DNA of 64,000 bases from Sutcliffiella horikoshii (GCF_002157855.1 NZ_CP020880.1:1302001-1366000), one strand, 5' to 3'; positions 37,117 through 47,295 are shown, counted from the stretch's first letter. Notes: generated by a model from the letters alone, not told the origin. Numbers and translations are program-made.

Positions 37117-39711
37117 ATGAACATCAACCAAATGACCACCAAGCTACAAGAAGCCATTGTGATGGCCAAGAGTATGGCGGAAAAGATGAATCATCAGCAA
37201 ATTGAACATGAACACCTACTTCTTGCGTTGCTTCAACAGTATGAAGGGCTGACAGAAAGAGTCCTCCAAAAGCTGAAAATAGATACTCAAGCGTTCCAAC
37301 TCGACCTTAAGACCCTACTTAAATCAAAAACTGAAGTATCCGGTGCAACTAGCGACGCCTATATAAGCTATCAACTGAACCAAACGTTCAAAAAAGCCGA
37401 TGAGTGGAAATCTGAATGGGAAGATGATTATCTCTCCATCGAACATATACTTCTTGCTCTATTCCACCAGAAAAGCACAACTTATCAGTTGAAAAAGTTA
37501 AGCGATACCTACTCTCTCAATGAAGCACGCTTAAAACAAGCCATCCAAGAAATAAGGGGGAATCAACGAGTGACTTCCAAAGAACCAGAGTCTACATATG
37601 AAGCGTTAAGAAAATATGGAAGAGATTTAATTGAAGAAGTAAAAAGCGGGAAACTGGATCCTGTAATTGGACGTGATCAAGAAATACGCAGGGTCATCAG
37701 AATTCTTTCCAGAAAAACAAAAAATAACCCGGTCCTTATCGGAGAACCGGGTGTGGGGAAAACAGCAATAGTGGAAGGCCTCGCGCAGCGTATCGTGAGA
37801 AAAGACGTTCCAGATGGCTTGAAGGATAAAACCATATTCTCCTTGGACCTTAGCTCACTTGTTGCGGGCGCTAAATACAGAGGGGAGTTTGAAGAACGCC
37901 TCAAAGCGGTACTCCATGAAATCAAAAAGAGCGACGGGCAGATTCTGCTTTTTATCGATGAACTGCACACGATAGTTGGTGCCGGTAAAACGGAAGGTTC
38001 CATGGATGCCGGCAATATGCTAAAACCGATGCTAGCCCGGGGTGAATTACATTGTATAGGTGCCACCACCTTAAATGAGCATCGCCAATATATTGAAAAG
38101 GACCCAGCGTTAGAGCGCCGTTTTCAACAGGTTCTTGTCCAAGAACCTACAGTGGAGGACACCATCTCCATTTTACGTGGACTTAAAGAACGTTTTGAAA
38201 TACATCATGGGGTCAATATCCACGACAGGGCCATCGTTTCCGCGGCAGTATTATCAAATCGTTATATATCTGAACGCTTTTTACCAGACAAGGCAATTGA
38301 CCTGGTGGATGAAGCTTGTGCCATGATTCGGACTGAAATAGACTCCATGCCATCTGAACTTGATGAAGTGACGAGAAGGGTCATGCAACTTGAAATTGAG
38401 GAAGCGGCCCTAAAGCAAGAAAAGGACCAGGCGAGCATGGAGAGGCTCACCCAACTTCAGCAGGAATTAGCAAACTTAAAAGAGAGTGCTTCGGCAATGA
38501 AAGCACAATGGCAGCTGGAGAAGGATGATATCCAGTTAGTCAGAGTCAAACGAGAAGAACTGGAGAAATCCAAACGCGACTTGGAGACCGCTGAAAATAA
38601 TTATGATCTGAACAAAGCTGCAGAACTGAGACATGGAAAAATACCTAGTCTGGAAAAAGAACTGCTGCAACTAGAGGAAAAAGCCAAACAGAAGAAGGAA
38701 TCAAACCAACTTCTTAGAGAAGAAGTGACTGAAGAAGAGATAGCCGGTATTGTGGCTAAGTGGACAGGCATTCCTGTTACCAGGCTTGTGGAAGGGGAAA
38801 GAGAAAAATTATTAAAATTGGAGGAAATCCTTCATGAACGGGTAGTCGGTCAAGAAGAAGCTGTCCAGCTTGTATCGGAAGCTGTCATTCGGGCAAGAGC
38901 TGGAATTAAGGATCCAAACCGTCCCATTGGCTCTTTCATATTCCTTGGTCCTACTGGGGTAGGGAAGACGGAGCTTGCCAGAGCACTTGCACAATCGCTA
39001 TTTGATAGTGAAGAGCAAATTATCCGCATTGATATGTCAGAGTATATGGAAAAACATGCGGTTTCAAGATTAATCGGCGCACCTCCAGGCTATGTGGGCT
39101 ATGAAGAAGGTGGCCAATTGACAGAAGCAGTCAGAAGGAAGCCTTATTCTGTCGTCCTTCTAGACGAAGTAGAAAAAGCTCACCCTGAAGTTTTCAATAT
39201 TCTGCTGCAAATGTTGGATGACGGACGGATTACAGATTCACAAGGAAAAACAGTTGATTTCAAAAACACAGTCATCATCATGACCTCAAATATCGGTTCT
39301 CATATTTTGTTGGAACATGCAGGGGAAGTGCTGACAGAGGATACCAAGGAAAAAGTTATTCAGCAACTCCGGAGCCACTTCAGACCTGAATTGTTAAACC
39401 GAATCGATGACACGGTCATCTTTTCTCCTTTATCCAAAAATGAAATTGGATTAATTGTAGAAAAGTTGATAAAAGATCTGCAAAAGCGACTGGAGGATAA
39501 GCATTTAACATTAGCCCTGTCAGAAGAAGCAAAGCGCTTCATTGCCGACAGTGCCTATGATCCGGTTTTCGGAGCAAGACCATTAAAAAGGTTTATCCAA
39601 AAACATATCGAGACTTTAATTGCGAAAGAAATAATAAAAGGGAGCATCCAAGATTTTCAAGAAATATTTATTGAAGTAGAAGAAGGAAAACTCGTTATCA
39701 ATGACAAATAA
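37117..39711 (+). CDS. clpB: Chaperone ClpB (AAA+ disaggregase)
   Basis: 864 residues, normal for ClpB. An N-terminal repeat domain (1-145) is followed by AAA-1 with [12 protein letters not shown] and [10 protein letters not shown], a coiled-coil middle domain (about 405-520, heptads rich in Glu and Lys) and AAA-2 with [12 protein letters not shown] and [10 protein letters not shown]. The pore loop is YRGEFEERL. It resolves protein aggregates with DnaK. B. subtilis lacks ClpB, though several other bacilli have it near yjzC and fabH. AAGGAG is ten bases before the ATG. I saw no CtsR or CIRCE site. Confidence 0.96.
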   Translation: MNINQMTTKLQEAIVMAKSMAEKMNHQQIEHEHLLLALLQQYEGLTERVLQKLKIDTQAFQLDLKTLLKSKTEVSGATSDAYISYQLNQTFKKADEWKSEWEDDYLSIEHILLALFHQKSTTYQLKKLSDTYSLNEARLKQAIQEIRGNQRVTSKEPESTYEALRKYGRDLIEEVKSGKLDPVIGRDQEIRRVIRILSRKTKNNPVLIGEPGVGKTAIVEGLAQRIVRKDVPDGLKDKTIFSLDLSSLVAGAKYRGEFEERLKAVLHEIKKSDGQILLFIDELHTIVGAGKTEGSMDAGNMLKPMLARGELHCIGATTLNEHRQYIEKDPALERRFQQVLVQEPTVEDTISILRGLKERFEIHHGVNIHDRAIVSAAVLSNRYISERFLPDKAIDLVDEACAMIRTEIDSMPSELDEVTRRVMQLEIEEAALKQEKDQASMERLTQLQQELANLKESASAMKAQWQLEKDDIQLVRVKREELEKSKRDLETAENNYDLNKAAELRHGKIPSLEKELLQLEEKAKQKKESNQLLREEVTEEEIAGIVAKWTGIPVTRLVEGEREKLLKLEEILHERVVGQEEAVQLVSEAVIRARAGIKDPNRPIGSFIFLGPTGVGKTELARALAQSLFDSEEQIIRIDMSEYMEKHAVSRLIGAPPGYVGYEEGGQLTEAVRRKPYSVVLLDEVEKAHPEVFNILLQMLDDGRITDSQGKTVDFKNTVIIMTSNIGSHILLEHAGEVLTEDTKEKVIQQLRSHFRPELLNRIDDTVIFSPLSKNEIGLIVEKLIKDLQKRLEDKHLTLALSEEAKRFIADSAYDPVFGARPLKRFIQKHIETLIAKEIIKGSIQDFQEIFIEVEEGKLVINDK

Positions 39712-39721
39712 TATTAAGGAC

Positions 39722-39759
39722 AAAAAAAGAACTTGTCTCTGGGAGCAAGTTCTTTTTTT
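39722..39759. terminator. Bidirectional terminator between clpB and yjzD
   Basis: A 14-bp stem (AAAAAAAGAACTTG and its complement at 39746-39759) between convergent genes. Confidence 0.9.
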
Positions 39760-39766
39760 ACAGCTA

Positions 39767-39949
39767 TTAGTGCTTTTCTACCGGTTCGTTTGGTAACGCT
39801 TCCCCGATTAGCATCACTAATACAGCGAAAACGACCGCAATGATTGAAGCTAATACGTAGTTATATGTATCACCCTGCATGTTAGCTACAACATAAGAAA
39901 CCATGTTTATAAGAAGAAGTGACCAGAAAATAGTCCAAAATGCGCGCAT
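39767..39949 (-). CDS. yjzD: YjzD family membrane protein (DUF2929)
   Basis: 60 residues with two hydrophobic helices (about 4-23 and 31-50) and an acidic tail. The start MRAFWTIFWSLLLINMVSYVV and the ending IGEALPNEP fit YjzD/DUF2929. Function unknown. Its place between clpB/yjzC and the yjaU-like gene supports the name. Confidence 0.85.
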   Translation of the reverse strand: MRAFWTIFWSLLLINMVSYVVANMQGDTYNYVLASIIAVVFAVLVMLIGEALPNEPVEKH

Positions 39950-40063
39950 TGTGACTCCCCCTCCATTTCATTATTTCAAAGCTCATTCAGAGGATATTTT
40001 ACCACAAACGCGGCATATAATAAATGTAAATATGTTTAACTTAGTCGAAAAAGGGGTTGTTAA

Positions 40064-40201
40064 ATGGTGAATAGTAATGAAAAACTTCTTGAACTGAAAT
40101 TGTTGTTAGATCAAGAGGGGAGTAATTTAACGGAGTTGGGTCAACGTACTTTGGAGAATTTAAGAGAAGAGCTTCAATATGATGAAGTGGGAAGGGATTA
40201 G
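40064..40201 (+). CDS. Small hypothetical protein
   Basis: 45 residues, MVNSNEKLLELKLLLDQEGS followed by a second predicted helix; Leu and Glu rich, so probably a helical hairpin. AAGGGG lies about eight bases before the ATG. It has no family I recognise and no clear terminator. An opposite-strand open frame over it is considered spurious. Confidence 0.5.
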   Translation: MVNSNEKLLELKLLLDQEGSNLTELGQRTLENLREELQYDEVGRD

Positions 40202-40339
40202 GTTTTAGCACCTTCCTTTTTCTTTTTTTTAGGTTGCGTTTTATCATTTTTATCTTTGAAAAGTGGCCTTTTGACTCTGTCATAACAGAACTTTTCTACA
40301 TAGCATACGATATATAAGTTTGGGATGAGTGGGGGGTAG

Positions 40340-41086
40340 ATGAGTCGGATGAGCTTAAATCAACGTTTCTTTCAAATGGGCGGTCAATGGAATGCAGTAC
40401 ATGTGCCAGAAAAACCGAACGGTTTCGGCTGTCTAATCATTGGAGATACCAACCATTTTGTTGATGAACATAATAGCCTGTGGTTGCAGCATATCGGGCG
40501 TAATAAAATTGTGGAAGAAATACTGAAATGTGGATACACCTTGTTTTATTCCAACCTTTATGGGGCTCATTGGGGTAGCGGTCAATCTGTGCTTCAAGCT
40601 AAACAGCTATATCATATCATCATGAAACAGGAAATCCTAAATGATAAGATTCATATCATAGCAGAAGGGATGGGTGCGTTAACAGCTTTGCAACTAATGG
40701 AAGAGTTAAAGGAACAAATCCGATCTGTTGCACTCATTAATCCATGCATGGACTTAAAAGCACAACTCGCACAGGAAAAAGACAGAAAGTTTTTCTATAA
40801 AAAGGTGAAAAACGAAATCGCTAAGGCCTATAACGTACCGGTTAATGAACTTGATGCATATCAAGATCTTCCTGAACTAGCCCAGTTTCAACAATGTTCC
40901 ATACCGGTGAAAATCTGGCAAACCACCACCAATTTTACGTTCGATCCCAATCTTCACTGCAAGAAATATGAGGAGTTGCGCTCAGATCATTCACCAATCA
41001 CAGTTGCCTATCATCTTGTTGAAAAACGATATTCATACGGTCCATCCATATGCCAGTTCTTCAAGAAATATGAACAAGAATTATAA
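40340..41086 (+). CDS. yjaU: YjaU-like alpha/beta-hydrolase fold protein, nucleophile apparently lost
   Basis: 248 residues, soluble. The overall pattern is an alpha/beta hydrolase (GFGCLIIGDTNH, the HG-like segment missing; IHIIAEGMGALTALQL at about residues 104-119). At the nucleophile elbow the G-x-S-x-G sequence reads AEGMGA, so Ser is Gly. Catalysis by the usual triad is therefore unlikely, and a binding role is possible. The name follows position before the yjaV-like gene and med. GGGGGG lies just before the ATG. Confidence 0.6.
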   Translation: MSRMSLNQRFFQMGGQWNAVHVPEKPNGFGCLIIGDTNHFVDEHNSLWLQHIGRNKIVEEILKCGYTLFYSNLYGAHWGSGQSVLQAKQLYHIIMKQEILNDKIHIIAEGMGALTALQLMEELKEQIRSVALINPCMDLKAQLAQEKDRKFFYKKVKNEIAKAYNVPVNELDAYQDLPELAQFQQCSIPVKIWQTTTNFTFDPNLHCKKYEELRSDHSPITVAYHLVEKRYSYGPSICQFFKKYEQEL

Positions 41087-41088
41087 AA

Positions 41089-41126
41089 AGTCCCATTCCG
41101 CACATATGGAATCGGGACTATAATTT
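41089..41126 (+). terminator. Probable terminator after the yjaU-like gene
   Basis: AGTCCCATTCC (41089-41099) pairs with GGAATCGGGACT (41108-41119, one bulge), followed by an imperfect T run. Confidence 0.55.
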
Positions 41127-41177
41127 TGTTTTTTTGCATATGGATACAGTATCAATAAAGATGGGTGGAATAATAAA

Positions 41178-41948
41178 ATGATGAAAAATGCAGTGGTCCT
41201 TGGAGCCACCACACAAGTTGGTTTCGCTCTTTGTCAATATCTGATTGATAAAGAAGTAGACGTTACAGGAGTGGTATGGTCGGAGAAAATGGATGGAAAA
41301 TCAGAAGAGATGTTAATGGAGATTGGACGCAACGCTTTTTTTAGTTCTCAATCGGAACGTTTTTTCAACCAAAGCATAGATGCCGTATTTTATTGTCTGG
41401 ACGAGATAGATAACTTGGATGAGACAGAACAAAAACAATATGTCGATCTAGCAGAACATGCAAAGAAACTTGTATTTATCTCTTCTTACCGCAAATTTGG
41501 ATGGAACAGAGAATTTAGACAACAGGTAATGAGTAAATTATCAGGTAGCCAAGACCAAGCCTATTGTGCCATATATTTGCCGATGGTTTATGGTCCATGG
41601 CAGCATGAAGAGGAATCGGTCCACAAAAGGTTACTAGAAGAATTAGAGCAAAAAGAATCTGTTCCGATGGCAATCAAAGAACATGATGTTTTGTTTGTGG
41701 AAGATGTTTCAGAAGCTATCTATAACTTTTTAATCCGTAATGAAGACGTGAAGGAAGTTCTTTTTGAGAATGATAATTCAAAGGCATTGGAAGAATTAAT
41801 AAAAGAGTTAAACTTAACCTGTCTAACTATTGTTGAACCGGAGGAAGTAAAGAAGCTCACAAAATACAAAGTGCCACAACACCATACAATAAAAGAAGGT
41901 ATTCAAGCACAAAGGGATCAGTTGAATCAGAGGTTGAAAATCGATTAA
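41178..41948 (+). CDS. yjaV: NAD(P)-binding epimerase/dehydratase-like protein (YjaV-like)
   Basis: 256 residues. It begins with a Rossmann motif, AVVLGATTQVGFALCQYL (GATxxxG), and resembles extended SDR proteins in VFISSYRKFGW and YLPMVYGPWQ. The YxxxK pair is not clear, so it may be a binding or regulatory SDR. Two tandem ATGs; the first is listed. It precedes med and comZ, as yjaV does in B. subtilis. Confidence 0.7.
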   Translation: MMKNAVVLGATTQVGFALCQYLIDKEVDVTGVVWSEKMDGKSEEMLMEIGRNAFFSSQSERFFNQSIDAVFYCLDEIDNLDETEQKQYVDLAEHAKKLVFISSYRKFGWNREFRQQVMSKLSGSQDQAYCAIYLPMVYGPWQHEEESVHKRLLEELEQKESVPMAIKEHDVLFVEDVSEAIYNFLIRNEDVKEVLFENDNSKALEELIKELNLTCLTIVEPEEVKKLTKYKVPQHHTIKEGIQAQRDQLNQRLKID

Positions 41949-42089
41949 TAGAGAACAGCCCCTCCATTCCATGCATTTTAACAGAATATTAACTTTTCCT
42001 TTATCATTAAAGCATGTACAATATAGGAGGAAGATCTTGAAACAGAAATAGAGGGGCAATCCTTTTAGGCACTAGGGGGTGGTACTTAC

Positions 42090-43043
42090 ATGAAAAAATC
42101 ATTAATGGTAGTCATACTATTTATTCTTTTATTAACTGCATGTGGACAAACTACTCCTGAAAGCGGAGATCAAAAGGTCGGCTTGTTGGTCCCTGATACG
42201 ATAAGTGATCAAGTATGGGGAACAAAAGGCTATAAAGGGCTGTTGCGGATTCAAACGGAATATGACCTGGATGTATATTATAAAGAAGGCATACATACTG
42301 CTACATCGATTAAAGATGCGGTGAAAGAGTTTGATAAAGACGAAGTTACCTTGGTATTTGGGCATGGCAGCGAATATGCTCAGACATTCAATGAGATATC
42401 ATCTGATTATCCTGACATCCATTTTGTATGTTTTAATTCCCAAGTACAAGGGGACAATGTAACAAGTTTGAATTTTGAAGCACATGCCATGGGCTTTTTC
42501 GGTGGAATGGTAGCTGGCCATATGACGGAGACTAATACTATTGGAATTTTAGCCGCATTTGAATGGCAGCCTGAAGTGGACGGATTCTTCGAAGGGGCAT
42601 TATATGAAAATCCCGATGCTGAAATTATAATAGAGTACACTCAAGACTGGAATGATCCTGATAAGGCATTGGAAGTGCTTGACAGTATGATCGATCAAGA
42701 GGTGGATGTTGTGTATCCTGCTGGTGACGGATATAATGTACCTGTCATCAATAGTCTAAAGGAACAAGGGCTCTATGCGGTAGGATTCGTCTCTGATCAG
42801 TCCGACTTAGGAGAGAATACTGTACTTACCAGTACCATACAGCATGTCCCTGCCTTGTATGAATTGGTAGCCAGTCGTTTCTTTGCAGGGGAATTAGAAT
42901 CTGGTAACCTTTCCTTCGATTTTAAAGATGATGTCATATCACTCGGGACATTCAGTCCGCTAGTAAGCGAGGAATACCAGGCTAGCATTAATCAACAAAT
43001 CGAGGATTATAAGTCTACCGGTTTATTACCAAACGAAAAATAG
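42090..43043 (+). CDS. med: Med-like lipoprotein, positive regulator of competence
   Basis: 317 residues. The lipoprotein signal ends LLTACG (Cys about 16). The rest is a BMP/PnrA-type substrate-binding fold (KVGLLVPDTISDQVWG, GHGSEYAQTF, YPAGDGYNVPVI). In B. subtilis Med raises comK expression. GGGGGTGG precedes the ATG. It is followed 15 bases later by comZ, the same operon as in B. subtilis. A short open frame with a strong ribosome site lies upstream (42024-42051). Confidence 0.88.
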   Translation: MKKSLMVVILFILLLTACGQTTPESGDQKVGLLVPDTISDQVWGTKGYKGLLRIQTEYDLDVYYKEGIHTATSIKDAVKEFDKDEVTLVFGHGSEYAQTFNEISSDYPDIHFVCFNSQVQGDNVTSLNFEAHAMGFFGGMVAGHMTETNTIGILAAFEWQPEVDGFFEGALYENPDAEIIIEYTQDWNDPDKALEVLDSMIDQEVDVVYPAGDGYNVPVINSLKEQGLYAVGFVSDQSDLGENTVLTSTIQHVPALYELVASRFFAGELESGNLSFDFKDDVISLGTFSPLVSEEYQASINQQIEDYKSTGLLPNEK

Positions 43044-43058
43044 AAAGTAGGTTCGAAT

Positions 43059-43247
43059 ATGGAACAAGATAGAACGATGCAATATATGGCCATAGCCATG
43101 AAATATTTACCAGAAGCAAAACAAATGCTTGATGAAACAGGATTAGAGTTAGAGCCTCAACATATTCAACCACTTGTCTCGTTACTGACAAAAGTGATGG
43201 ATGAAGCATATGAGCTCGGAAAACAAAATGCGTTAGATTTAGAATAA
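43059..43247 (+). CDS. comZ: Competence regulator ComZ
   Basis: 62 residues. MQYMAIAMKYLPEAKQMLDE and the C-terminal VMDEAYELGKQNA with a leucine-rich middle match ComZ, which in B. subtilis represses the comG operon. It is cotranscribed with med and ends at a strong terminator. Confidence 0.9.
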   Translation: MEQDRTMQYMAIAMKYLPEAKQMLDETGLELEPQHIQPLVSLLTKVMDEAYELGKQNALDLE

Positions 43248-43250
43248 AAT

Positions 43251-43290
43251 AAGGACTATCCAGGGGAGATTTGCTGGATAGTCCTTTTTA
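43251..43290 (+). terminator. Terminator of med-comZ
   Basis: AAGGACTATCCAG (43251-43263) pairs perfectly with 43274-43286 and is followed by T residues. Confidence 0.9.
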
Positions 43291-43307
43291 TGTTCATCTT
43301 GAATGGA

Positions 43308-43550
43308 TTACTTCTTGAAATAATCCAATATTGGAGAAAATTCCTTAATCATCGGTTTCAGTTTATTGACTGATTCCATAATGGAGTCTACCTGCTCCAT
43401 AAGTGCGTAATATTCATCTCCAACCTTTTTTTCAGAAGCACTTTCTGTTTTATCTTCGGCTGGTTGTCTTCTAGGTTGAACTCCAAACATCATTCTAGTG
43501 AATGGATCTACTTCCACTTCGTTGTCCACCTTCTTTTGTTCTTCACTCAT
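43308..43550 (-). CDS. Small hypothetical protein (YjzB position)
   Basis: 80 residues from the ATG at 43550 (MSEEQKKVDNEVEVDPFTRM, then MFGVQPRRQ). Charged, ending in a predicted amphipathic helix (MESVNKLKPMIKEFSPILDYFKK region). GAGGTGA lies about seven bases upstream. It lies between comZ and fabH, on the opposite strand, where B. subtilis has yjzB; homology is assumed from position only. Confidence 0.65.
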   Translation of the reverse strand: MSEEQKKVDNEVEVDPFTRMMFGVQPRRQPAEDKTESASEKKVGDEYYALMEQVDSIMESVNKLKPMIKEFSPILDYFKK

Positions 43551-43669
43551 GATTTTCACCTCACCTAATCAGCATTTATCCCCTCTGAAAATATAGTATG
43601 CCGTCTAATTTAAATGGGATAGGCATTGGTCCAAATGCTTCCCTTCCATGCAAAATAGGCATTTATGTA

Positions 43670-43698
43670 TTGTCAATCCGGATAGAATACGTTAAAAT
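43670..43698 (+). promoter_or_regulatory. Sigma-A promoter of fabH-fabF
   Basis: TTGTCA (43670-43675), 17 bases, TAAAAT (43693-43698). Confidence 0.7.
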
Positions 43699-43715
43699 TA
43701 GTACCAAGTCATAAT
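43696..43715 (+). promoter_or_regulatory. FapR operator of fabH-fabF
   Basis: AATTAGTACCAAGTCATAAT contains the conserved half-site TTAGTACC and a degenerate second arm, as in known FapR boxes. It overlaps the -10 and start site, so FapR would repress until malonyl-CoA rises. Confidence 0.75.
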
Positions 43716-43758
43716 AATTGATAATAAAAGTCCAATAAGAGAGTTAGGTGTTTTATCG

Positions 43759-44691
43759 GTGAATGCAGGGATACTAGGAATCGGTAGATATGTACCTGAA
43801 AAAATATTAACCAATGCAGATTTAGAAAAAATGGTCGATACGACAGATGAATGGATAAAAACAAGAACAGGTATAGAAGAACGAAGAATTGCAACAGACG
43901 ATGTAGATACATCTCACATGGCATATTATGCAGCAGAAAAAGCACTGAAAGATGCAGGAATTACAGCAGAAGAACTTGACATGATCATCGTCGCTACTGT
44001 AACACCTGATAATCCTTTCCCAAGCGTTGCTTGCATGATTCAGGAACGACTAGGTGCCAAAAAGGCATGCGCCTTTGATATGAGTGCAGCATGTGCAGGA
44101 TTTATGTACGGAATCATCACAGCAAAACAATTTGTAGAAGCAGGAACATATAAGCATGTTCTAGTAGTAGGTGTAGAAAAACTGTCCAAGATTGTGGACT
44201 GGGAAGACCGTAACACGGCAGTCTTATTTGGTGACGGGGCAGGAGCGACTGTAATTGGACCGGTTTCAGAAGGTAGAGGAATTTTATCTTTCGAACTTGG
44301 CGCAGACGGTACGGGATCGAAACATTTATATCAAGATGAAACCATTGTAATGAATGGCCGCGAAGTATTTAAATTTGCGGTTCGTCAAATGGGTGAATCA
44401 GCTGTAAATGTATTAGAAAAAGCCGGTTTATCAAAAGAAGATGTGGATTTTCTTATTCCTCATCAAGCAAACATTCGAATCATGGAAGCAGCAAGGGAAA
44501 GACTGGGCCTTCCACTGGAAAAGATGTCAATGACCGTGCAGAAATACGGAAACACATCGGCTGCCTCTATACCGATCTCCATAGTGGAAGAAATAGAAAA
44601 AGGAAATATACATGACGATGATTTAGTGGTTATGGTAGGATTTGGTGGAGGATTAACTTGGGGAGCAATCGCCATTAGATGGGGAAGATAA
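43759..44691 (+). CDS. fabHA: 3-oxoacyl-ACP synthase III FabH
   Basis: 310 residues, near-identical in length and pattern to B. subtilis FabHA. The start is GTG ([19 protein letters not shown]), with AGGTG eight bases upstream. Catalytic residues are Cys in SAACAGF, His in IPHQANIRI and Asn in YGNTSAAS. It condenses a CoA primer with malonyl-ACP to begin fatty acid synthesis. FapR box and promoter lie upstream; fabF follows. Confidence 0.96.
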   Translation: MNAGILGIGRYVPEKILTNADLEKMVDTTDEWIKTRTGIEERRIATDDVDTSHMAYYAAEKALKDAGITAEELDMIIVATVTPDNPFPSVACMIQERLGAKKACAFDMSAACAGFMYGIITAKQFVEAGTYKHVLVVGVEKLSKIVDWEDRNTAVLFGDGAGATVIGPVSEGRGILSFELGADGTGSKHLYQDETIVMNGREVFKFAVRQMGESAVNVLEKAGLSKEDVDFLIPHQANIRIMEAARERLGLPLEKMSMTVQKYGNTSAASIPISIVEEIEKGNIHDDDLVVMVGFGGGLTWGAIAIRWGR

Positions 44692-44733
44692 TAAATAATA
44701 ATAGGATACAACGGTGGAAGGAGCAGGACAATT

Positions 44734-45978
44734 ATGCAAATGCCTAAAAAACGAGTAGTAGTAACTGGCCTTGGAGCAGTGACTCCAATTGGATTAAATG
44801 TAAATGAGGCGTGGGAAAATGCCATTAAGGGAGTTTCTGGTGTAGGACCGCTTACAAGAGTGGATAGTGAAAAATTCCCGGCAAAAGTGGCTGCAGAAAT
44901 CACAAACTTTAATCCAGAAGATTATATGGATAAAAAAGAAGCGAGAAGAATGGATCGCTTTACTCAATACGCTATCGCAGCTTCTTTTATGGCTGTTAAG
45001 GATGCAAATTTGGACATTACAGATGAAATGGCTCCTAGAGTTGGTGTTTGGGTAGGTTCCGGAATTGGTGGAATGGAGACCTTTGAACAACAATATAAAA
45101 CGTTTTTGGAAAAAGGCGCACGTCGTGTAAGCCCGTTTTTCGTTCCAATGATGATTCCAGATATGGCTACAGGTCAAATCAGTATCGCACTTGGGGCAAA
45201 AGGTGTGAACTCTTGTACGGTAACAGCCTGTGCGACAGGTACAAACTCCATTGGAGATGCATTCAAAGTCATCCAACGCGGTGATGCAGACGTTATGATT
45301 TCAGGAGGAACCGAAGCGCCACTGACTGAAATGTCCTTTGCAGGATTCAGTTCAGCAAAAGCATTATCCATGAATCCAGATCCAAAAACGGCGAGCAGAC
45401 CATTTGATGCAAACCGCGACGGCTTTGTCATGGGTGAAGGAGCAGGGATTGTCGTATTGGAAGAGCTTGAACATGCTTTGGCACGCGGCGCTCGCATTTA
45501 TGCTGAAATTGTTGGATACGGCGCAACAGGTGATGCCCACCACATCACAGCACCTGCCCCAGGCGGTGAAGGCGGTGTTCGTGCGATGAGAATGGCGATT
45601 GAAGATGCCGGCCTTCAACCAGGTGATATTGATTATATTAATGCGCATGGAACAAGCACAGAATATAATGACAAGTTTGAAACACTTGCTATTAAAGAAG
45701 TGCTTGGCGCACATGCGAGCGATGTAGCTATTAGCTCGACAAAATCCATGACAGGTCACTTGCTTGGAGCGGCAGGTGGGGTGGAAGCGATTTTCACAAT
45801 TAAAGCCATTGAAAACGCCGTTATACCGCCAACCATCAATCTAGATACACCAGATCCAGAATGTGATCTTGATTATGTACCGAACGAAGCAAGGCACAAA
45901 GAAGTCAAAGCTGCAATGAGCAACTCACTTGGCTTTGGCGGACACAACGCAACGATCGTGTTTAAGAAATACGAATAA
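44734..45978 (+). CDS. fabF: 3-oxoacyl-ACP synthase II FabF
   Basis: 414 residues. The active-site Cys is in TACATGTNS, and the two histidines are in NAHGTST and [11 protein letters not shown]; the end is [19 protein letters not shown]. It elongates acyl-ACP chains. AAGGAG is ten bases before the [13 protein letters not shown] two codons later is a possible alternative start. Confidence 0.96.
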   Translation: MQMPKKRVVVTGLGAVTPIGLNVNEAWENAIKGVSGVGPLTRVDSEKFPAKVAAEITNFNPEDYMDKKEARRMDRFTQYAIAASFMAVKDANLDITDEMAPRVGVWVGSGIGGMETFEQQYKTFLEKGARRVSPFFVPMMIPDMATGQISIALGAKGVNSCTVTACATGTNSIGDAFKVIQRGDADVMISGGTEAPLTEMSFAGFSSAKALSMNPDPKTASRPFDANRDGFVMGEGAGIVVLEELEHALARGARIYAEIVGYGATGDAHHITAPAPGGEGGVRAMRMAIEDAGLQPGDIDYINAHGTSTEYNDKFETLAIKEVLGAHASDVAISSTKSMTGHLLGAAGGVEAIFTIKAIENAVIPPTINLDTPDPECDLDYVPNEARHKEVKAAMSNSLGFGGHNATIVFKKYE

Positions 45979-45986
45979 TTCATATG

Positions 45987-46025
45987 AGCCGTAAGAAGTG
46001 TATTATGCTTCTTGCGGCTTTTTGC
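45987..46025 (+). terminator. Terminator of fabH-fabF
   Basis: AGCCGTAAGAAG (45987-45998) pairs with CTTCTTGCGGCT (46008-46019) with one G-T pair; TTTTT follows. Confidence 0.85.
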
Positions 46026-46073
46026 GTTTTTAAAGATACTTTGATTTGAGGATTTTTTGAAAATATAGGAATA

Positions 46074-46229
46074 AGAAAGTCTGTAATTCGGTTGATTTCC
46101 GTTCCAAGCGCTTCGCTTGCCTGCGGGCAGTACGGGAGCCTCCTCGGCTCGCCTGCGGGGTCTCCCCTGTCCCTTCCTCCCGCGGGCGTCTGCGCGCCTT
46201 CCACTTCAATCAACAAGATTACTTCATTC
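46074..46229 (+). repeat. Dispersed ~160-bp repeat, copy E
   Basis: A full copy with the AGAAAGTCTGTAATTCGG flank and right flank TTACTTCATTCT. It is slightly more diverged (AAGCGC, GGCAGTACGGG). It lies about 50 bases after the fabF terminator. Confidence 0.9.
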
Positions 46230-46291
46230 TAGTAAGGGGTTATGAAAATCATTAAGTTTAGAATTTAGTAGCTGCTTTGTATATTGGGGTA

Positions 46292-46386
46292 TAAAGACAT
46301 GCTGGAGTGAAGAAGCTGTTCAGCGAGGTCTTTACATGGTGTATTAAGACATGCTGGAGTGAAAAAGCCGTCCAGCAAGGTCTTAA
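46292..46386 (+). repeat. Two 52-bp-spaced hairpin units
   Basis: Hairpin 1 (46292-46334): TAAAGAC/GTCTTTA outside, GCTGGA/TTCAGC inside. Hairpin 2 (46344-46386): TTAAGAC/GTCTTAA outside, GCTGGA/TCCAGC inside. Starts are 52 bases apart, and the differing stem bases change on both sides, keeping the pairs. Confidence 0.85.
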
Positions 46387-46512
46387 AACATTCTAGGTCA
46401 GGCATCTAAATTCTAAATTCAACTCAATCCTACTTCCCATCCGACCCACCTCACCAATCCCTCCTCCTCATCATACAATGACATCAAAAAGCAAAGAAAA
46501 GGGCTGTAGAAC

Positions 46513-47295
46513 ATGAGTATTATTCATACGGATAGATGGTTGGAAGAGGACTATCACCAGCCATTGAACATTTCCAAGAAATTGCTGAAGTACTTTGAGG
46601 ACGTAACTGCAGCGGAACTTTATGACTATCTGATTATGCATGGGATGTATCGACCGGTTAGGGATGGAAAGGGTACGGTTGAAAAACTGAAGACATTGGA
46701 TTGCTGGAATATTGTCTTGGCGGAATGGAAACGGCTAAAGAAACTTTGGAATGGACCAGACATCCCAATTTTCATCTTTCCTTCTGACAAATACAATAAC
46801 CAAATAAAAAGGGATTTCAAAGGAAAAGCAGGGGTAGCATTCAAAGATAAATTGTTTTTATTTCTACCTGAGGATATTGAAGTAAATGAAATGAAAGCGT
46901 TGCTGACTCATGAATATAACCATATTTGTGTACTCTCCAAAAACAACAGAAAAGATGATCAGTATACGCTTTTAGATTCTGTACTAATTGAAGGGCTTGC
47001 CGAAAGTGCGGTAAAAAGCGTAGTAGGAAAGGAATATACCTCTAGCTGGACTTCTTACTACACAGATAAAGAACTTGAAACCTTCCTAAACAATTTTATA
47101 ATCCCGAATAAAGAGGTGAAAAAGAGCGAAAAGGATCATATGAAACTGCTATATGGAAAAGGATTTTACCCCAAAATGCTTGGTTATTGTGTGGGATATT
47201 ACCTTATTCAGAAAATATTAAAAGAGAAGAAAATTACCTATCGAGCATTAATGTCAAAGAGCCTTTCTGAGATAGCAAAGCTATCATTTGAATAA
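46513..47295 (+). CDS. yjaZ: YjaZ-like DUF2268 putative zinc metalloprotease
   Basis: 260 residues, no signal peptide. The zinc motif is HEYNH (about residue 136, in ALLTHEYNHICV), followed by EGLAESAV, whose Glu is the likely third ligand. This is the DUF2268 arrangement; its substrate is unknown. It is monocistronic, between fabF and the app operon, as in B. subtilis. Confidence 0.85.
   Translation: MSIIHTDRWLEEDYHQPLNISKKLLKYFEDVTAAELYDYLIMHGMYRPVRDGKGTVEKLKTLDCWNIVLAEWKRLKKLWNGPDIPIFIFPSDKYNNQIKRDFKGKAGVAFKDKLFLFLPEDIEVNEMKALLTHEYNHICVLSKNNRKDDQYTLLDSVLIEGLAESAVKSVVGKEYTSSWTSYYTDKELETFLNNFIIPNKEVKKSEKDHMKLLYGKGFYPKMLGYCVGYYLIQKILKEKKITYRALMSKSLSEIAKLSFE

Noticed and set aside
40041-40283. 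An 80-residue minus-strand frame between yjzD and the yjaU-like gene.
   Set aside because: No ribosome site, low-complexity basic start, and it covers a better supported small plus-strand gene.
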